This document shows, in pieces, positions 42,720 to 50,849 of a stretch of DNA of 64,000 nucleotides. This DNA is from DASQBT01 sp963782495. Its GTDB lineage: Bacteria > Pseudomonadota > Gammaproteobacteria > Burkholderiales > Thiobacillaceae. The stretch lies in the NCBI GenBank assembly GCA_963782495.1, contig CAWAJU010000010.1:62001-126000 (forward strand), read 5' to 3'. Every line of letters starts with the position of its first letter. Position 1 is the first letter of the stretch. The translations under genes and the position numbers were made by a program. The notes beneath the pieces were generated by a model, which was not told where the DNA came from, did no database searches, and was given only the letters and a program-made list of their open reading frames with translations.

Positions 42720-44225
42720 ATGCTGGGTTTGCCTCCCCTGAGTCTGGTGATATGGGTGCCGATCGTGGCAGGCCTGCTGGCGCTGGCCACCGGGTCGGAT
42801 CAGCGAGCCCCTGTGGCTCGCTGGATCGCCTTGATTGGCGCCGCATTGGGCTTGTGGGTGGCCTTGCCGCTCTATACCGGGTTTGATGTCACAACCGCGG
42901 CGATGCAATTCCAGGAGATGAAGCCCTGGGTTCCCCAGTTCAACATCCATTACCACCTGGGGGTGGATGGCATTTCCATGCCGCTCATCCTGCTCAACAG
43001 CTTTATTACCCTGCTGGTGGTGATCGCCGGCTGGAATGTGATCCAGAAAAAAGTTGCCCAGTACATGGCTGCGTTTCTCATCATGTCCGGCCTGATCAAC
43101 GGGATGTTTGCATCGCTCGACGCAATCCTGTTTTACCTCTTCTTCGAGGCCATGCTGATTCCCATGTATCTGGTGATCGGCGTTTGGGGCGGGCCCAACC
43201 GGGTTTATGCCGCGCTGAAGTTCTTCCTCTACACCTTGCTGGGTTCACTGCTGATGCTGGTTGCGCTGATCTACCTGCACTTCCAGTCTGCCGGCAGCTT
43301 TGAAATACTCGATTTCCAGCGACAGCCACTGGCGCTCACTGCCCAGATCCTGGTGTTCATTGCGTTCTTTTCCTCATTTGCGGTCAAGGTGCCCATGTGG
43401 CCGGTCCACACCTGGTTGCCGGATGCCCACGTTGAAGCGCCCACCGGCGGCTCGGTAGTGCTGGCGGCCATTACCCTCAAAATCGGCGCCTATGGCTTTC
43501 TGCGCTTTGCGCTACCCATCGCACCGGATGCCAGCCACCATCTGGCCGGCTTCGTGATTACGCTGTCCCTCATTGCCGTGGTGTACATCGGCCTGGTGGC
43601 GCTGGTGCAGGCTGACATGAAGAAACTCATTGCCTATTCGTCAATTTCGCACATGGGCTTTGTCACCCTGGCATTCTTCATGTTCGATTTGAGCGGGCGC
43701 AACAGCCAACTGGCCGTCGAGGGCGGGGTGGTACAGATGATCTCCCATGGCTTTGTTTCCGCCGCGCTGTTTCTCTGCATTGGCGTCATGTACGACCGGC
43801 TGCATTCACGCCAGATCAAGGACTACGGAGGGCTGGTCAATGTCATGCCGGTATTTGCGTCCTTTTTCATGTTGTTTGCCATGGCCAACTCGGGACTGCC
43901 TGCGACCTCCGGGTTCGTGGGGGAATTCATGGTGATCCTCGGCGCGACCAAGATCAATTTCTGGTACGCGGCGATTGCCGCCACTACCCTGATCTTTGGC
44001 GCGGCCTATACGTTGTGGATGTACAAGCGTGTGGTGTTCGGCCCGGTGGTCAACGATGCAGTCAAGACCATGCGTGACCTCAACAAGCGCGAGTTCCTGT
44101 TCATGACCCTGCTGGCGGTCTGCGTCCTGGCCTTGGGACTTTATCCCAAGCCCTTCACCGATCCCATGCATGCAACGATAGCCCAACTGATTTCCCATGT
44201 TGCCCAGGGCAAGCTTCCGCAATAA
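42720..44225 (+). CDS. nuoM: NADH-quinone oxidoreductase subunit M
   Basis: Antiporter-like proton-pumping subunit, 501 aa, about 14 helices. It contains FEAMLIPMYLVIGVWGGPNR, VHTWLPDAHVEAPTGGSVVLA and ISHMGFVTLAFF. AGGAA lies just before the ATG. The gene must be expressed through the upstream repeat element. Confidence 0.97.
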   Translation: MLGLPPLSLVIWVPIVAGLLALATGSDQRAPVARWIALIGAALGLWVALPLYTGFDVTTAAMQFQEMKPWVPQFNIHYHLGVDGISMPLILLNSFITLLVVIAGWNVIQKKVAQYMAAFLIMSGLINGMFASLDAILFYLFFEAMLIPMYLVIGVWGGPNRVYAALKFFLYTLLGSLLMLVALIYLHFQSAGSFEILDFQRQPLALTAQILVFIAFFSSFAVKVPMWPVHTWLPDAHVEAPTGGSVVLAAITLKIGAYGFLRFALPIAPDASHHLAGFVITLSLIAVVYIGLVALVQADMKKLIAYSSISHMGFVTLAFFMFDLSGRNSQLAVEGGVVQMISHGFVSAALFLCIGVMYDRLHSRQIKDYGGLVNVMPVFASFFMLFAMANSGLPATSGFVGEFMVILGATKINFWYAAIAATTLIFGAAYTLWMYKRVVFGPVVNDAVKTMRDLNKREFLFMTLLAVCVLALGLYPKPFTDPMHATIAQLISHVAQGKLPQ

Positions 44226-44233
44226 GGATTTGA

Positions 44234-45673
44234 ATGAATCTGTCTGAGCTCAATTACCTGCTGCCGGAGATCTTTCTGCTCTCGGCCCTGTCTGTCATTC
44301 TCATTCTGGATGCGATGCTCAAGGACAGCCAGCGCTTGGTCACCTACGTGCTGACGCTCCTTACCCTGGTGGGCTGCGCCTTCCTCACCTCGCGCAATAT
44401 CTCGATGACGCCTGTGGTTGTGCTGCACGGCATGTTCGTCGCCGACCCGTTGAGCGATGCGTTGAAAATGGCGCTGTATGTGGTGGTGACCGTCGTCCTG
44501 GTGTATTCGCGCGCCTACGTGCAGGCGCGCGGCCTGTACCGGGGGGAATATTTTGTGCTGACCCTGTTTGCCACCCTGGGCATGATGGTGATGATTTCCG
44601 CCAGCCACTTCCTTACCCTGTATCTCGGCCTGGAGTTGCTGTCACTGTCGCTTTATGCCCTGGTGGCGCTGCAGCGCGAGTCCAGCGTGGCCACCGAGGC
44701 GGCGATGAAGTATTTCGTTCTGGGTGCGCTGGCTTCAGGCATGTTGCTCTACGGCATGTCGATGATCTACGGCGTCACCGGTTCGCTCCAGTTGGGAGCG
44801 GTATCACATGCGCTGGCGGCAACACAAGGCATGAAAGTTCCGCTCGCCTTCGGCCTGGTGTTCATCATCGCCGGCGTGTCGTTCAAACTCGGCGTCGTCC
44901 CTTTTCACATGTGGATCCCGGACGTCTATCATGGCGCGCCCACGGCCATGACCTTGTTCCTTGGCACTGCGCCCAAGCTGGCCGCATTTGCCATCGTCAT
45001 GCGTCTGCTGGTGCAGGGCCTGGAACACCTGGTCGCGGACTGGCAGGCCATGCTGATCGTGCTGGCGGTGCTGTCCATGGCGATCGGCAACATCGTCGCA
45101 ATTGCCCAGACCAACCTCAAGCGCATGCTGGCTTATTCGACCATTTCCCACATGGGTTTCCTGTTGCTCGGCGTGCTGGCCGGGACCCACAACGGCTACA
45201 GCGCCAGCATGTTTTACGTGGTGGTCTATTCCCTGATGAGCCTGGGCGGTTTCGGCATGATTCTTTTCCTGTCGCGCGCCGGTTTCGAGGCCGACCAGTT
45301 GGATGACTTCCGCGGGCTCAACCAGCGCAGCCCCTGGATCGCCTTCGTCATGCTGCTGCTGATGTTCTCCATGGCGGGCATTCCTCCTACCGTCGGCTTC
45401 TACGCCAAGTTTGCCGTGTTACAGGCGGTCGTGCAGGCCGGATTCGTGTGGCTGGCCGTGGCGGCGGTGATGTTCGCGCTGATCGGCGCTTTCTATTATC
45501 TGCGCATCGTCAAGCTGATGTATTTTGACGAACCGGTCGATACGGCGCCCCTGGCTGCCCGCAGTGACATGGGGGTCATCCTGTCGCTGAACGGGGTGGC
45601 GGTTCTGCTGCTAGGCATCCTGCCCCAGCCCCTGATGGCCTGGTGTGCCTGGGCAATTCAAACTTCGCTCTAG
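44234..45673 (+). CDS. nuoN: NADH-quinone oxidoreductase subunit N
   Basis: Third antiporter-like subunit and last nuo gene, 479 aa. Conserved segments are LGLELLSLSLYALVALQR, VPFHMWIPDVYHGAPTAMTLFLG and YSTISHMGFLLLGVLAG. After the stop, transcription leaves the core region; no clear terminator is visible. Confidence 0.97.
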   Translation: MNLSELNYLLPEIFLLSALSVILILDAMLKDSQRLVTYVLTLLTLVGCAFLTSRNISMTPVVVLHGMFVADPLSDALKMALYVVVTVVLVYSRAYVQARGLYRGEYFVLTLFATLGMMVMISASHFLTLYLGLELLSLSLYALVALQRESSVATEAAMKYFVLGALASGMLLYGMSMIYGVTGSLQLGAVSHALAATQGMKVPLAFGLVFIIAGVSFKLGVVPFHMWIPDVYHGAPTAMTLFLGTAPKLAAFAIVMRLLVQGLEHLVADWQAMLIVLAVLSMAIGNIVAIAQTNLKRMLAYSTISHMGFLLLGVLAGTHNGYSASMFYVVVYSLMSLGGFGMILFLSRAGFEADQLDDFRGLNQRSPWIAFVMLLLMFSMAGIPPTVGFYAKFAVLQAVVQAGFVWLAVAAVMFALIGAFYYLRIVKLMYFDEPVDTAPLAARSDMGVILSLNGVAVLLLGILPQPLMAWCAWAIQTSL

Positions 45674-45872
45674 TTATCTTGCCGGTCTGGATGGCAGTTG
45701 CCAGTAGGCCCGACCGAGGCGGAAGGTCAAGCGGCCACGGCGGAAGCGGACTCGGAAGTGCTGCATAGCTAAACCGCGATGCAGGGCGTGAAGCAGCCGG
45801 TTCTCCCCGGGGCAACGGTACATTGCCCGACCCGTGCCTCGGCGGCATCAAGCTGCGAACTAGGCAGGCAGG
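45674..45872. other. Non-coding gap between nuoN and the accessory region
   Basis: About 200 bases in which I recognise no gene, RNA or strong terminator. A short GGGCA/TGCCC inverted repeat lies near 45820. It marks the switch from the conserved core to accessory genes on the opposite strand. Confidence 0.5.
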
Positions 45873-46598
45873 TCAGACCCTGATGTAGCTCCAGCCGGCT
45901 TTCAAGTGACCCACAATCTCGCCGATTGCCGATGGCGCGACCTGTACGCCAGGAAGCAGCTTGACGGTCTGGCCTTCACGCTCAAAGCGTTTGATGGATT
46001 GGCCACAGGCGACAAATTGCACCTTGTTCGGATACTCCGCCGCCAACTGGGCAATTCGACCCGCTTCCTCACTGCGGTCAGAACGCAGCATATCCAGACC
46101 ATAATAATTGGCCAGAATTTCGATGTGGGTTTTCAGTCCCTTGGCCTGCGCATTCTTGAGAATTTCCGCGGCTTCCTGAAGTGCAGCGTGGATTTGCTCC
46201 GGCTTGTTGTCGTCGACGTGAAGGATGATCCCGTCTGTGCTCGGCACTGTAGACAGACTGACCGGATGGACACCTTCGGGGAAAATCGACGCCGTCTTCC
46301 ACTGCGGGGACATGGTCGACTCGTGAAGCTTCCATCCTGAAATTGAACCAATTGCCAATACCAGCATGGCGGCAATCGCGTTTGTCAGCGGTTTGCGCCA
46401 GAAAGGCGTGGAGGGCGTCGGCTTCTCCAGCACTTCTTCATACGCGTGGCGGACCATGAGCTTGAGGGTGCGCAGTTCACATGCAGATGAGGCGAGCTCA
46501 TCGTCCCCAGCCATCGCCTTGAACATGTCGTCGACTTCCTGCCTCGAAAGTTCTCCGTCCACAAAGGCGGAGATATGTTCATGTGAAGGCTTGTTCAT
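45873..46598 (-). CDS. Anti-sigma factor with a periplasmic DsrE-like domain
   Basis: A 241-aa protein. The N-terminus (HEHISAFVDGELSRQEVDDMFKAM) matches RseA-type anti-sigma domains. One membrane helix lies at about 71-88, followed by a short linker and a C-terminal DsrE/DsrF-like fold (about 120-241: ILHVDDNKPEQIHAALQEAAEIL, then FVACGQSIKRF with Cys198, ending HLKAGWSYIRV). The topology implies sigma binding in the cytoplasm and a DsrE-like sensor outside. Its ATG overlaps the stop of the ECF sigma gene. The C-terminal half resembles the separate DsrE-like protein encoded at 49315-49761. DsrE proteins handle or bind sulfur via a Cys; a sulfur or thiol signal is my inference. Confidence 0.8.
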   Translation of the reverse strand: MNKPSHEHISAFVDGELSRQEVDDMFKAMAGDDELASSACELRTLKLMVRHAYEEVLEKPTPSTPFWRKPLTNAIAAMLVLAIGSISGWKLHESTMSPQWKTASIFPEGVHPVSLSTVPSTDGIILHVDDNKPEQIHAALQEAAEILKNAQAKGLKTHIEILANYYGLDMLRSDRSEEAGRIAQLAAEYPNKVQFVACGQSIKRFEREGQTVKLLPGVQVAPSAIGEIVGHLKAGWSYIRV

Positions 46599-47131
46599 TT
46601 GACTCTCCTCAGCTGCGGGGTGGTGACGCCGGGACGCATCGCCCGCAATGACTCCTTCAGAGCCAATCGAGCCCGGGACAAGCGGCTCATCACTGTGCCG
46701 GCGGGCACTCCCAATATCCCAGCCACTTCTGCGTAGCTGCAGTCTTCCAGATCGACCAGGGTCAGTACCTGCCTTTGACTTAAGGGTAAGGCCCCAATGG
46801 CGCGCCTGATTTGGTTGGCGAGCTGTTGCTCGGCATACTGGTCTTCAGGGCCAGGCTGCAGGCATTGCAGGCTGTCGCTCCATTGATCGATATCATCATG
46901 GTCCTTGCGTGCCCTGAGGTGGTCGCGCCAGCAGTTGTTGAGTATGGACATCAACCAGCACTCCATGACCCGCGCGTCCTTCAGCAACGAACTGGTCGTG
47001 ATCGCCTTCGAAAGGGCCTCCTGGACCAGGTCATCAGCCAGGTGCGAATCGTGGCACCAGGCGTAGGCCAGGCGATAGAGCCGCGGGCGCATGCGGTCCA
47101 GGTCGCGATTTCGATTCATAGGCCAGATCAT
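46595..47131 (-). CDS. ECF-type RNA polymerase sigma factor (first copy)
   Basis: A 178-aa sigma-70 family factor of the extracytoplasmic function group. Region 2 is LYRLAYAWCHDSHLADDLVQEALSKA; region 4 is LPLSQRQVLTLVDLEDCSYAEVAGILGVPAGTVMSRLSRARLAL. ATG 47131 has GGGAG five bases before it. It overlaps the anti-sigma gene by four bases. Upstream lies GGAATAA-N15-CGTCTTA, identical to a site before the DsrE/porin genes, suggesting it transcribes itself and them. Confidence 0.9.
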   Translation of the reverse strand: MIWPMNRNRDLDRMRPRLYRLAYAWCHDSHLADDLVQEALSKAITTSSLLKDARVMECWLMSILNNCWRDHLRARKDHDDIDQWSDSLQCLQPGPEDQYAEQQLANQIRRAIGALPLSQRQVLTLVDLEDCSYAEVAGILGVPAGTVMSRLSRARLALKESLRAMRPGVTTPQLRRVK

Positions 47132-47172
47132 TCAGTCTCCCAAGGCAAACAATCCCAAGTGCAGTTGTCATG

Positions 47173-47201
47173 TAAGACGTAGCAGCGCGGCAGTTTATTC
47201 C
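47173..47201 (-). promoter_or_regulatory. Predicted ECF promoter before the sigma gene
   Basis: On the minus strand, GGAATAA (47201-47195), a 15-base spacer and CGTCTTA (47179-47173). Both boxes and the spacing are identical to 49889-49861. The A-rich -35 and CGTC -10 are the normal ECF layout. The predicted leader to ATG 47131 is about 35 bases. Confidence 0.7.
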
Positions 47202-47304
47202 CAAATTGGTGGAAAACGAATGGAAGAAGCGTGCCATGGCCCAGCGAGCCGCCCCAGGAGAACCGATGTCTTCCCGCCGCTGCGTGGATTGCACTCCTCC
47301 GGCG

Positions 47305-47838
47305 TTACAGCTGCTCAATAATGCGGGCTCGCGCCTTCCGGTACTCCTCGTCACTGATCAGGCCCCCTTTGCGCAGCGATTCAATACGTTTCAGCCGTTC
47401 AGCCGTCTTGTCATTGAGACGGGAGGCTGAACCTGCCGCGCTTTGCGGATTGGCTGTCGGATTGAGTGTTGCTTCGGACGCAGGCAGGAGGCCCGGGTCG
47501 CACTTGAGCTTGACACGCACATCGTGCGAAAGGACATGGTCGTCTACCTCGGTTGACCACGGCTCGCAACCGGGCTTTCTGAGGGTGAGCTTGCCAAAGT
47601 AGCGATAGGAAGATCCCACGAAACCCGAGCGAAAGTTGTCGCTGGGCTGGATCTTTAACGGGGTAACGCCAAGTTCGGCGCCATCCGCATAGGCGATCGC
47701 GCCGGTGGGTTCGGAGCTGATCATGATTTTCGCCGCACGGCTTTGCGGCGGCGCAAGGCCGGCACAGCCGATCAGGACCAATGATGCTGGAATCAATCCA
47801 AGCCAGAATTGGGGTATACGGAAGGTGCTCTTGGTCAT
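47305..47838 (-). CDS. SHOCT-domain lipoprotein
   Basis: A 177-aa envelope protein. The signal peptide ends in a lipobox (LIGCAG). The middle part (MISSEPTGAIAYADGAELGVTPLKIQP) resembles PEGA-type beta domains; the last 30 residues (LKRIESLRKGGLISDEEYRKARARIIEQL) are a typical SHOCT motif. Function is unknown. I start at ATG 47838 rather than GTG 47847. It lies 25 bases after the porin gene and 173 bases before the sigma gene, on the same strand, and probably shares the porin transcript. Confidence 0.75.
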   Translation of the reverse strand: MTKSTFRIPQFWLGLIPASLVLIGCAGLAPPQSRAAKIMISSEPTGAIAYADGAELGVTPLKIQPSDNFRSGFVGSSYRYFGKLTLRKPGCEPWSTEVDDHVLSHDVRVKLKCDPGLLPASEATLNPTANPQSAAGSASRLNDKTAERLKRIESLRKGGLISDEEYRKARARIIEQL

Positions 47839-47863
47839 GGTGCTCACTGTTAGTTGCGGCGAC

Positions 47864-49222
47864 TCAAAATATCGCCGTCAGTTGCACGGCCAGCTTGTTA
47901 CCCACCCCATCCAGATTCTTGTTGGCATTGGTGCATTGTGTGGTGTTGGACGTGCAGTTGAAGTCACGAATTTCGTAGTTCAGGGTCACACGCGTTTTCG
48001 GGTTGAAATGGTATTGAACGCCGAGAGTCCATTTTGAGAAAGTGTGAGCATCGTTGCGGCCCTTGAACAGATCAACCGTGTCGTAGCGGGCGTCCAGTTC
48101 AAAACTCGTCTTGGGGATAAACCAGCCCCCTTCGGTATACCAGCCGCGCGCCTTGGCATCCGCGCCGTTATTTGCGCCTGTCGTATTCGCCGGGTTGGCG
48201 AAATAGAAGCTGGGTTTGTCCGGGCCGGCGAAGATCATGCCGTCCGCTGCGATGTATTCGGCTGTCACGCGAAACGGCTTCTTCATGTATTTCACACCGA
48301 GGCCTGTCCGATCGCGGTTAAACAAGCTGGCATTGGCGACGCTGTCGTTCGTGTTGTCCAGCAGGCGCTTGCCCCACTGACCCCAGGCGAAGAACTTCAG
48401 GCCTTCAGCCATCGGCCCCTTGCCGCCGAATTTCTTCTCGCCTGACAGGTACAGGTACTTGTCGTATTCGCCATCGTAATTGCTGAACTGGAGTCCGCTG
48501 CCGTTGCCAATCATGGCGGCATAGGACAGCTCCCAATCGTTGCCCACGTCAAAGGCATCGAAAACCTGGGCACCGACATCACGGAACGAACCGACAGGGC
48601 CCTTGAATGCATTCAGGCTGGAGCCGCCCTGCAGTTGTGCTTGGGTAAACGGCCCGACATTGGGCGTATAAACGCGAGGGGTGGGCCGCTCCAACAACAG
48701 CTGATTGGCCGGTTCGGTGAAATCGATGTAGTCGTATACGGCTATTCCCTCCAGCCCCTCCTCGGACCCCGGCGTCTTGAACAGGCCGGCGCGGATGCGG
48801 GCGCCGGGAATGTAATTGAGCGTGACGCTGGCATCGGTCACGCGTGCGAATGCGCCATTTCCCTGGGTGATGGCGTTGTTGCCCATTTCCAGCAGGAGAA
48901 AATAGTCGATGTGGCTGTCGATCGGGAAACCCGTGCCGCGCACGCCGATGCGCGCCCGATTGATATTGAATCCGGACTGGGAGTCGAGGTCCGGTCCGAG
49001 CATCTTGGGCGGAACAAACTGGCCGGCGGCGTTCGGGTCGCTGTAATCCTTCTGATATCCCGCCTGTATGAAACCCCAGACATTGGCACGTGCCGAGGCC
49101 GAGGGGTCTTCGGTACCTTGCAGCATCAGCCAGTTGACCGCATATGCGGGTCCGGCTGCGGCGAAGCCAAGCATGCAGGCAATGCCGATCATGGCGCGGT
49201 TGAATCTCTTCTTGTGTTCCAT
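47864..49222 (-). CDS. Outer-membrane porin (OprO/P-like)
   Basis: A 452-aa beta-barrel protein with a signal peptide (ending GPAYA). The body shows alternating short amphipathic strands (GFNINRARIGVRGTGF, IDYFLLLEMG, NYIPGARIRAGLFKTPG, SFELDARYDTVDLF, WTLGVQYHFNPKTRVTLNYEIRDF) and ends in a hydrophobic strand, AVQLTAIF. The RARIG and LFKTPG patterns resemble phosphate/pyrophosphate porins OprP/OprO and DcaP-like porins; the substrate cannot be told. The start is the second of two ATGs, with GAGGA seven bases away. It is flanked by the DsrE-like and SHOCT genes. Confidence 0.82.
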   Translation of the reverse strand: MEHKKRFNRAMIGIACMLGFAAAGPAYAVNWLMLQGTEDPSASARANVWGFIQAGYQKDYSDPNAAGQFVPPKMLGPDLDSQSGFNINRARIGVRGTGFPIDSHIDYFLLLEMGNNAITQGNGAFARVTDASVTLNYIPGARIRAGLFKTPGSEEGLEGIAVYDYIDFTEPANQLLLERPTPRVYTPNVGPFTQAQLQGGSSLNAFKGPVGSFRDVGAQVFDAFDVGNDWELSYAAMIGNGSGLQFSNYDGEYDKYLYLSGEKKFGGKGPMAEGLKFFAWGQWGKRLLDNTNDSVANASLFNRDRTGLGVKYMKKPFRVTAEYIAADGMIFAGPDKPSFYFANPANTTGANNGADAKARGWYTEGGWFIPKTSFELDARYDTVDLFKGRNDAHTFSKWTLGVQYHFNPKTRVTLNYEIRDFNCTSNTTQCTNANKNLDGVGNKLAVQLTAIF

Positions 49223-49314
49223 CATTGAGTCCTCGTTGAGCGGGTAAAGTTGTCCCTGCACGGGCCGAAGGCCGCGCATTTGTCAGGGACGTGTCGGTTG
49301 AGAGCGGGGGTCGC

Positions 49315-49761
49315 TCAGGGCTTGATGTAGATGTAGCCCTGCTTGACCAGTTCGCCGATGCGGACGACGCCGGCAGGCACCACCTTGGCGTCCGGATTCA
49401 GCTTGGGCTCATAGCCCAGCTGCTTGGTCATCCCTTTGAGCGTGTTGCCGCAAGCCGAGAATCTGACGCCGCTCATGGCCAGTGACTGGATGCGTTCAGC
49501 GTTGACATTGTCGGCAAACAGCAGACGCAGGCCGGGACCGTAGGCAACGATTTCTATCTCCACCGCGCTGGGGGGGTAGGCCTGCAGCAGATTGGCCGCA
49601 TTGTTCAGAATGAGCTCCTGTTTGGAAGGATCCATGTCGCTCATTTGAAGAACATAGTGGTAATCAGCGAAGCTCGGGTCAGCAGAGAGGGCGGAAGGCG
49701 CGGCGGTCACCAGCAACAGAGAAAACAGGACGAAGAAGATATGTCGAAAATGGTTAAGCAT
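49315..49761 (-). CDS. Periplasmic DsrE-like protein
   Basis: A 148-aa secreted protein. Signal peptide MLNHFRHIFFVLFSLLLVTA to about residue 26, then a single DsrE-like domain: YHYVLQMSDMDPSKQELILNNAANLL, VEIEIVAYGPGLRLL, VRFSACGNTLKGM (Cys104), VVRIGELVKQGYIYIKP. DsrE-family proteins bind or transfer sulfur through a cysteine; this one is outside the cytoplasm. ATG 49761 has GGAG seven bases before it; the longer frame from 49977 has no signal and crosses the promoter. It is the first gene of the porin group and its C-terminal half resembles that of the anti-sigma factor at 45873-46598. Confidence 0.82.
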   Translation of the reverse strand: MLNHFRHIFFVLFSLLLVTAAPSALSADPSFADYHYVLQMSDMDPSKQELILNNAANLLQAYPPSAVEIEIVAYGPGLRLLFADNVNAERIQSLAMSGVRFSACGNTLKGMTKQLGYEPKLNPDAKVVPAGVVRIGELVKQGYIYIKP

Positions 49762-49797
49762 TACTTGTCTCCAGAAGATCTCAATGTGTTGCGTACA

Positions 49798-49818
49798 CCC
49801 TGCGCTACTCGCGCAGGG
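49798..49818 (-). promoter_or_regulatory. Hairpin in the leader of the DsrE/porin transcript
   Basis: CCCTGCGC, loop TACTC, GCGCAGGG: a perfect eight-base stem in the roughly 93-base leader between the predicted ECF promoter and the DsrE-like gene. It could affect mRNA stability or be a protein-binding site. Confidence 0.45.
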
Positions 49819-49860
49819 CTTGCCTATCGCGGCGCAAGCGTTTTCTATGGCCACGAACGA

Positions 49861-49889
49861 TAAGACGAAGATTGGCGCCTGCTTATTCC
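49861..49889 (-). promoter_or_regulatory. Predicted ECF promoter of the DsrE/porin genes
   Basis: On the minus strand, GGAATAA (49889-49883), 15 bases, CGTCTTA (49867-49861). It is identical in both boxes and spacing to the site before the nearby ECF sigma gene, while the spacers differ. Transcription would start near 49854. Confidence 0.7.
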
Positions 49890-50021
49890 ATCGATTGAGA
49901 GATAATTTACTCGACCGTGACATTGCGTTTCGGAATTGGCGAATTCGAAGCGGCGACGGCGCCGGCTTGATCGACAAAGCGATGCCGATGATTTGAGTGC
50001 CAAATCCAGGGGAGGTCTTAG

Positions 50022-50849
50022 ATGAAATTCATCAAATCTTGGGTGGCCATGCTCGTGCTGGTGCTGCTCGGTGCATGCGCTTCATGGCTTCCGCAGGAAG
50101 GTGCGCGGCAGACCGGCAGCACGGTAGATTATCTTTATCCCGACGCCAGGCAGCCGCCGCTGATGCAGGCAGGGCCGACTTATTTGCATCCGCCGGTGCG
50201 GGTCGGCATTGCGTTTGTGCCAGGCGGAAACTGGAATGCGGGCCTGCCGGAGTCGGAGAGGCTGAATCTGCTGGAACATGTGAAGTCCGCGTTCACCCAG
50301 TACGCCTACATCGGCGACATTGAAGTCATCCCGAGTCAGTACCTTGCGCCCAAAGGCGGTTTCACCAACCTGGAGCAGGTAGCCAGGATGTTCAACGTCG
50401 AGGTCATGGTGCTGTTGTCCTATGACCAGGTCCAGTTCAACGACAGCAATGCGCTGTCCCTGCTTTACTGGACCATCGTCGGCGCCTACGTAATACATGG
50501 CGACCAGTACGACATTCAAACCATGGTGGATGCCTCGGTGTTCGATGTTGCCAGCCGCAAGCTCTTGTTCCGCGCGCCCGGCATCAGCCAGGTCAAGGGC
50601 AGCGCGTCCATGGTGGGTTTCAACGATCAGGCGCGCCAGGCCAGGCAGGAGGGATACGACAAGGCGGTTGATCAGCTGATTCCCAATCTGAAGCTCCAGC
50701 TCGACCAGTTCAGGGAAAGGATCAAGACTGACCAGAATTACAAGGTCGAGAACAAGCCGGGTTACAGCGGCGGCGGCAGCGCAGGCATGCTGGGCGTGCT
50801 GCTGGCGATGGCGTTCGCATGGATCGGATATGCCCGCTTTCGGCGTTAA
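50022..50849 (+). CDS. Rhombotail-type lipoprotein (GlyGly-CTERM-like sorting tail)
   Basis: A 275-aa lipoprotein with lipobox VLLGACAS and a soluble domain (VRVGIAFVPGGNWNAGLPESERLNLLEHV...). The C-terminal tail is a Gly/Ser run (YSGGGSAG), one hydrophobic helix and the basic end YARFRR. This tripartite tail is the recognition signal for rhombosortase, a rhomboid protease, and rhombotail lipoproteins are known to sit beside it, as here: the next gene overlaps by 20 bases and encodes one. The domain's function is unknown. Good ribosome site GGGGAGG. Confidence 0.82.
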   Translation: MKFIKSWVAMLVLVLLGACASWLPQEGARQTGSTVDYLYPDARQPPLMQAGPTYLHPPVRVGIAFVPGGNWNAGLPESERLNLLEHVKSAFTQYAYIGDIEVIPSQYLAPKGGFTNLEQVARMFNVEVMVLLSYDQVQFNDSNALSLLYWTIVGAYVIHGDQYDIQTMVDASVFDVASRKLLFRAPGISQVKGSASMVGFNDQARQARQEGYDKAVDQLIPNLKLQLDQFRERIKTDQNYKVENKPGYSGGGSAGMLGVLLAMAFAWIGYARFRR

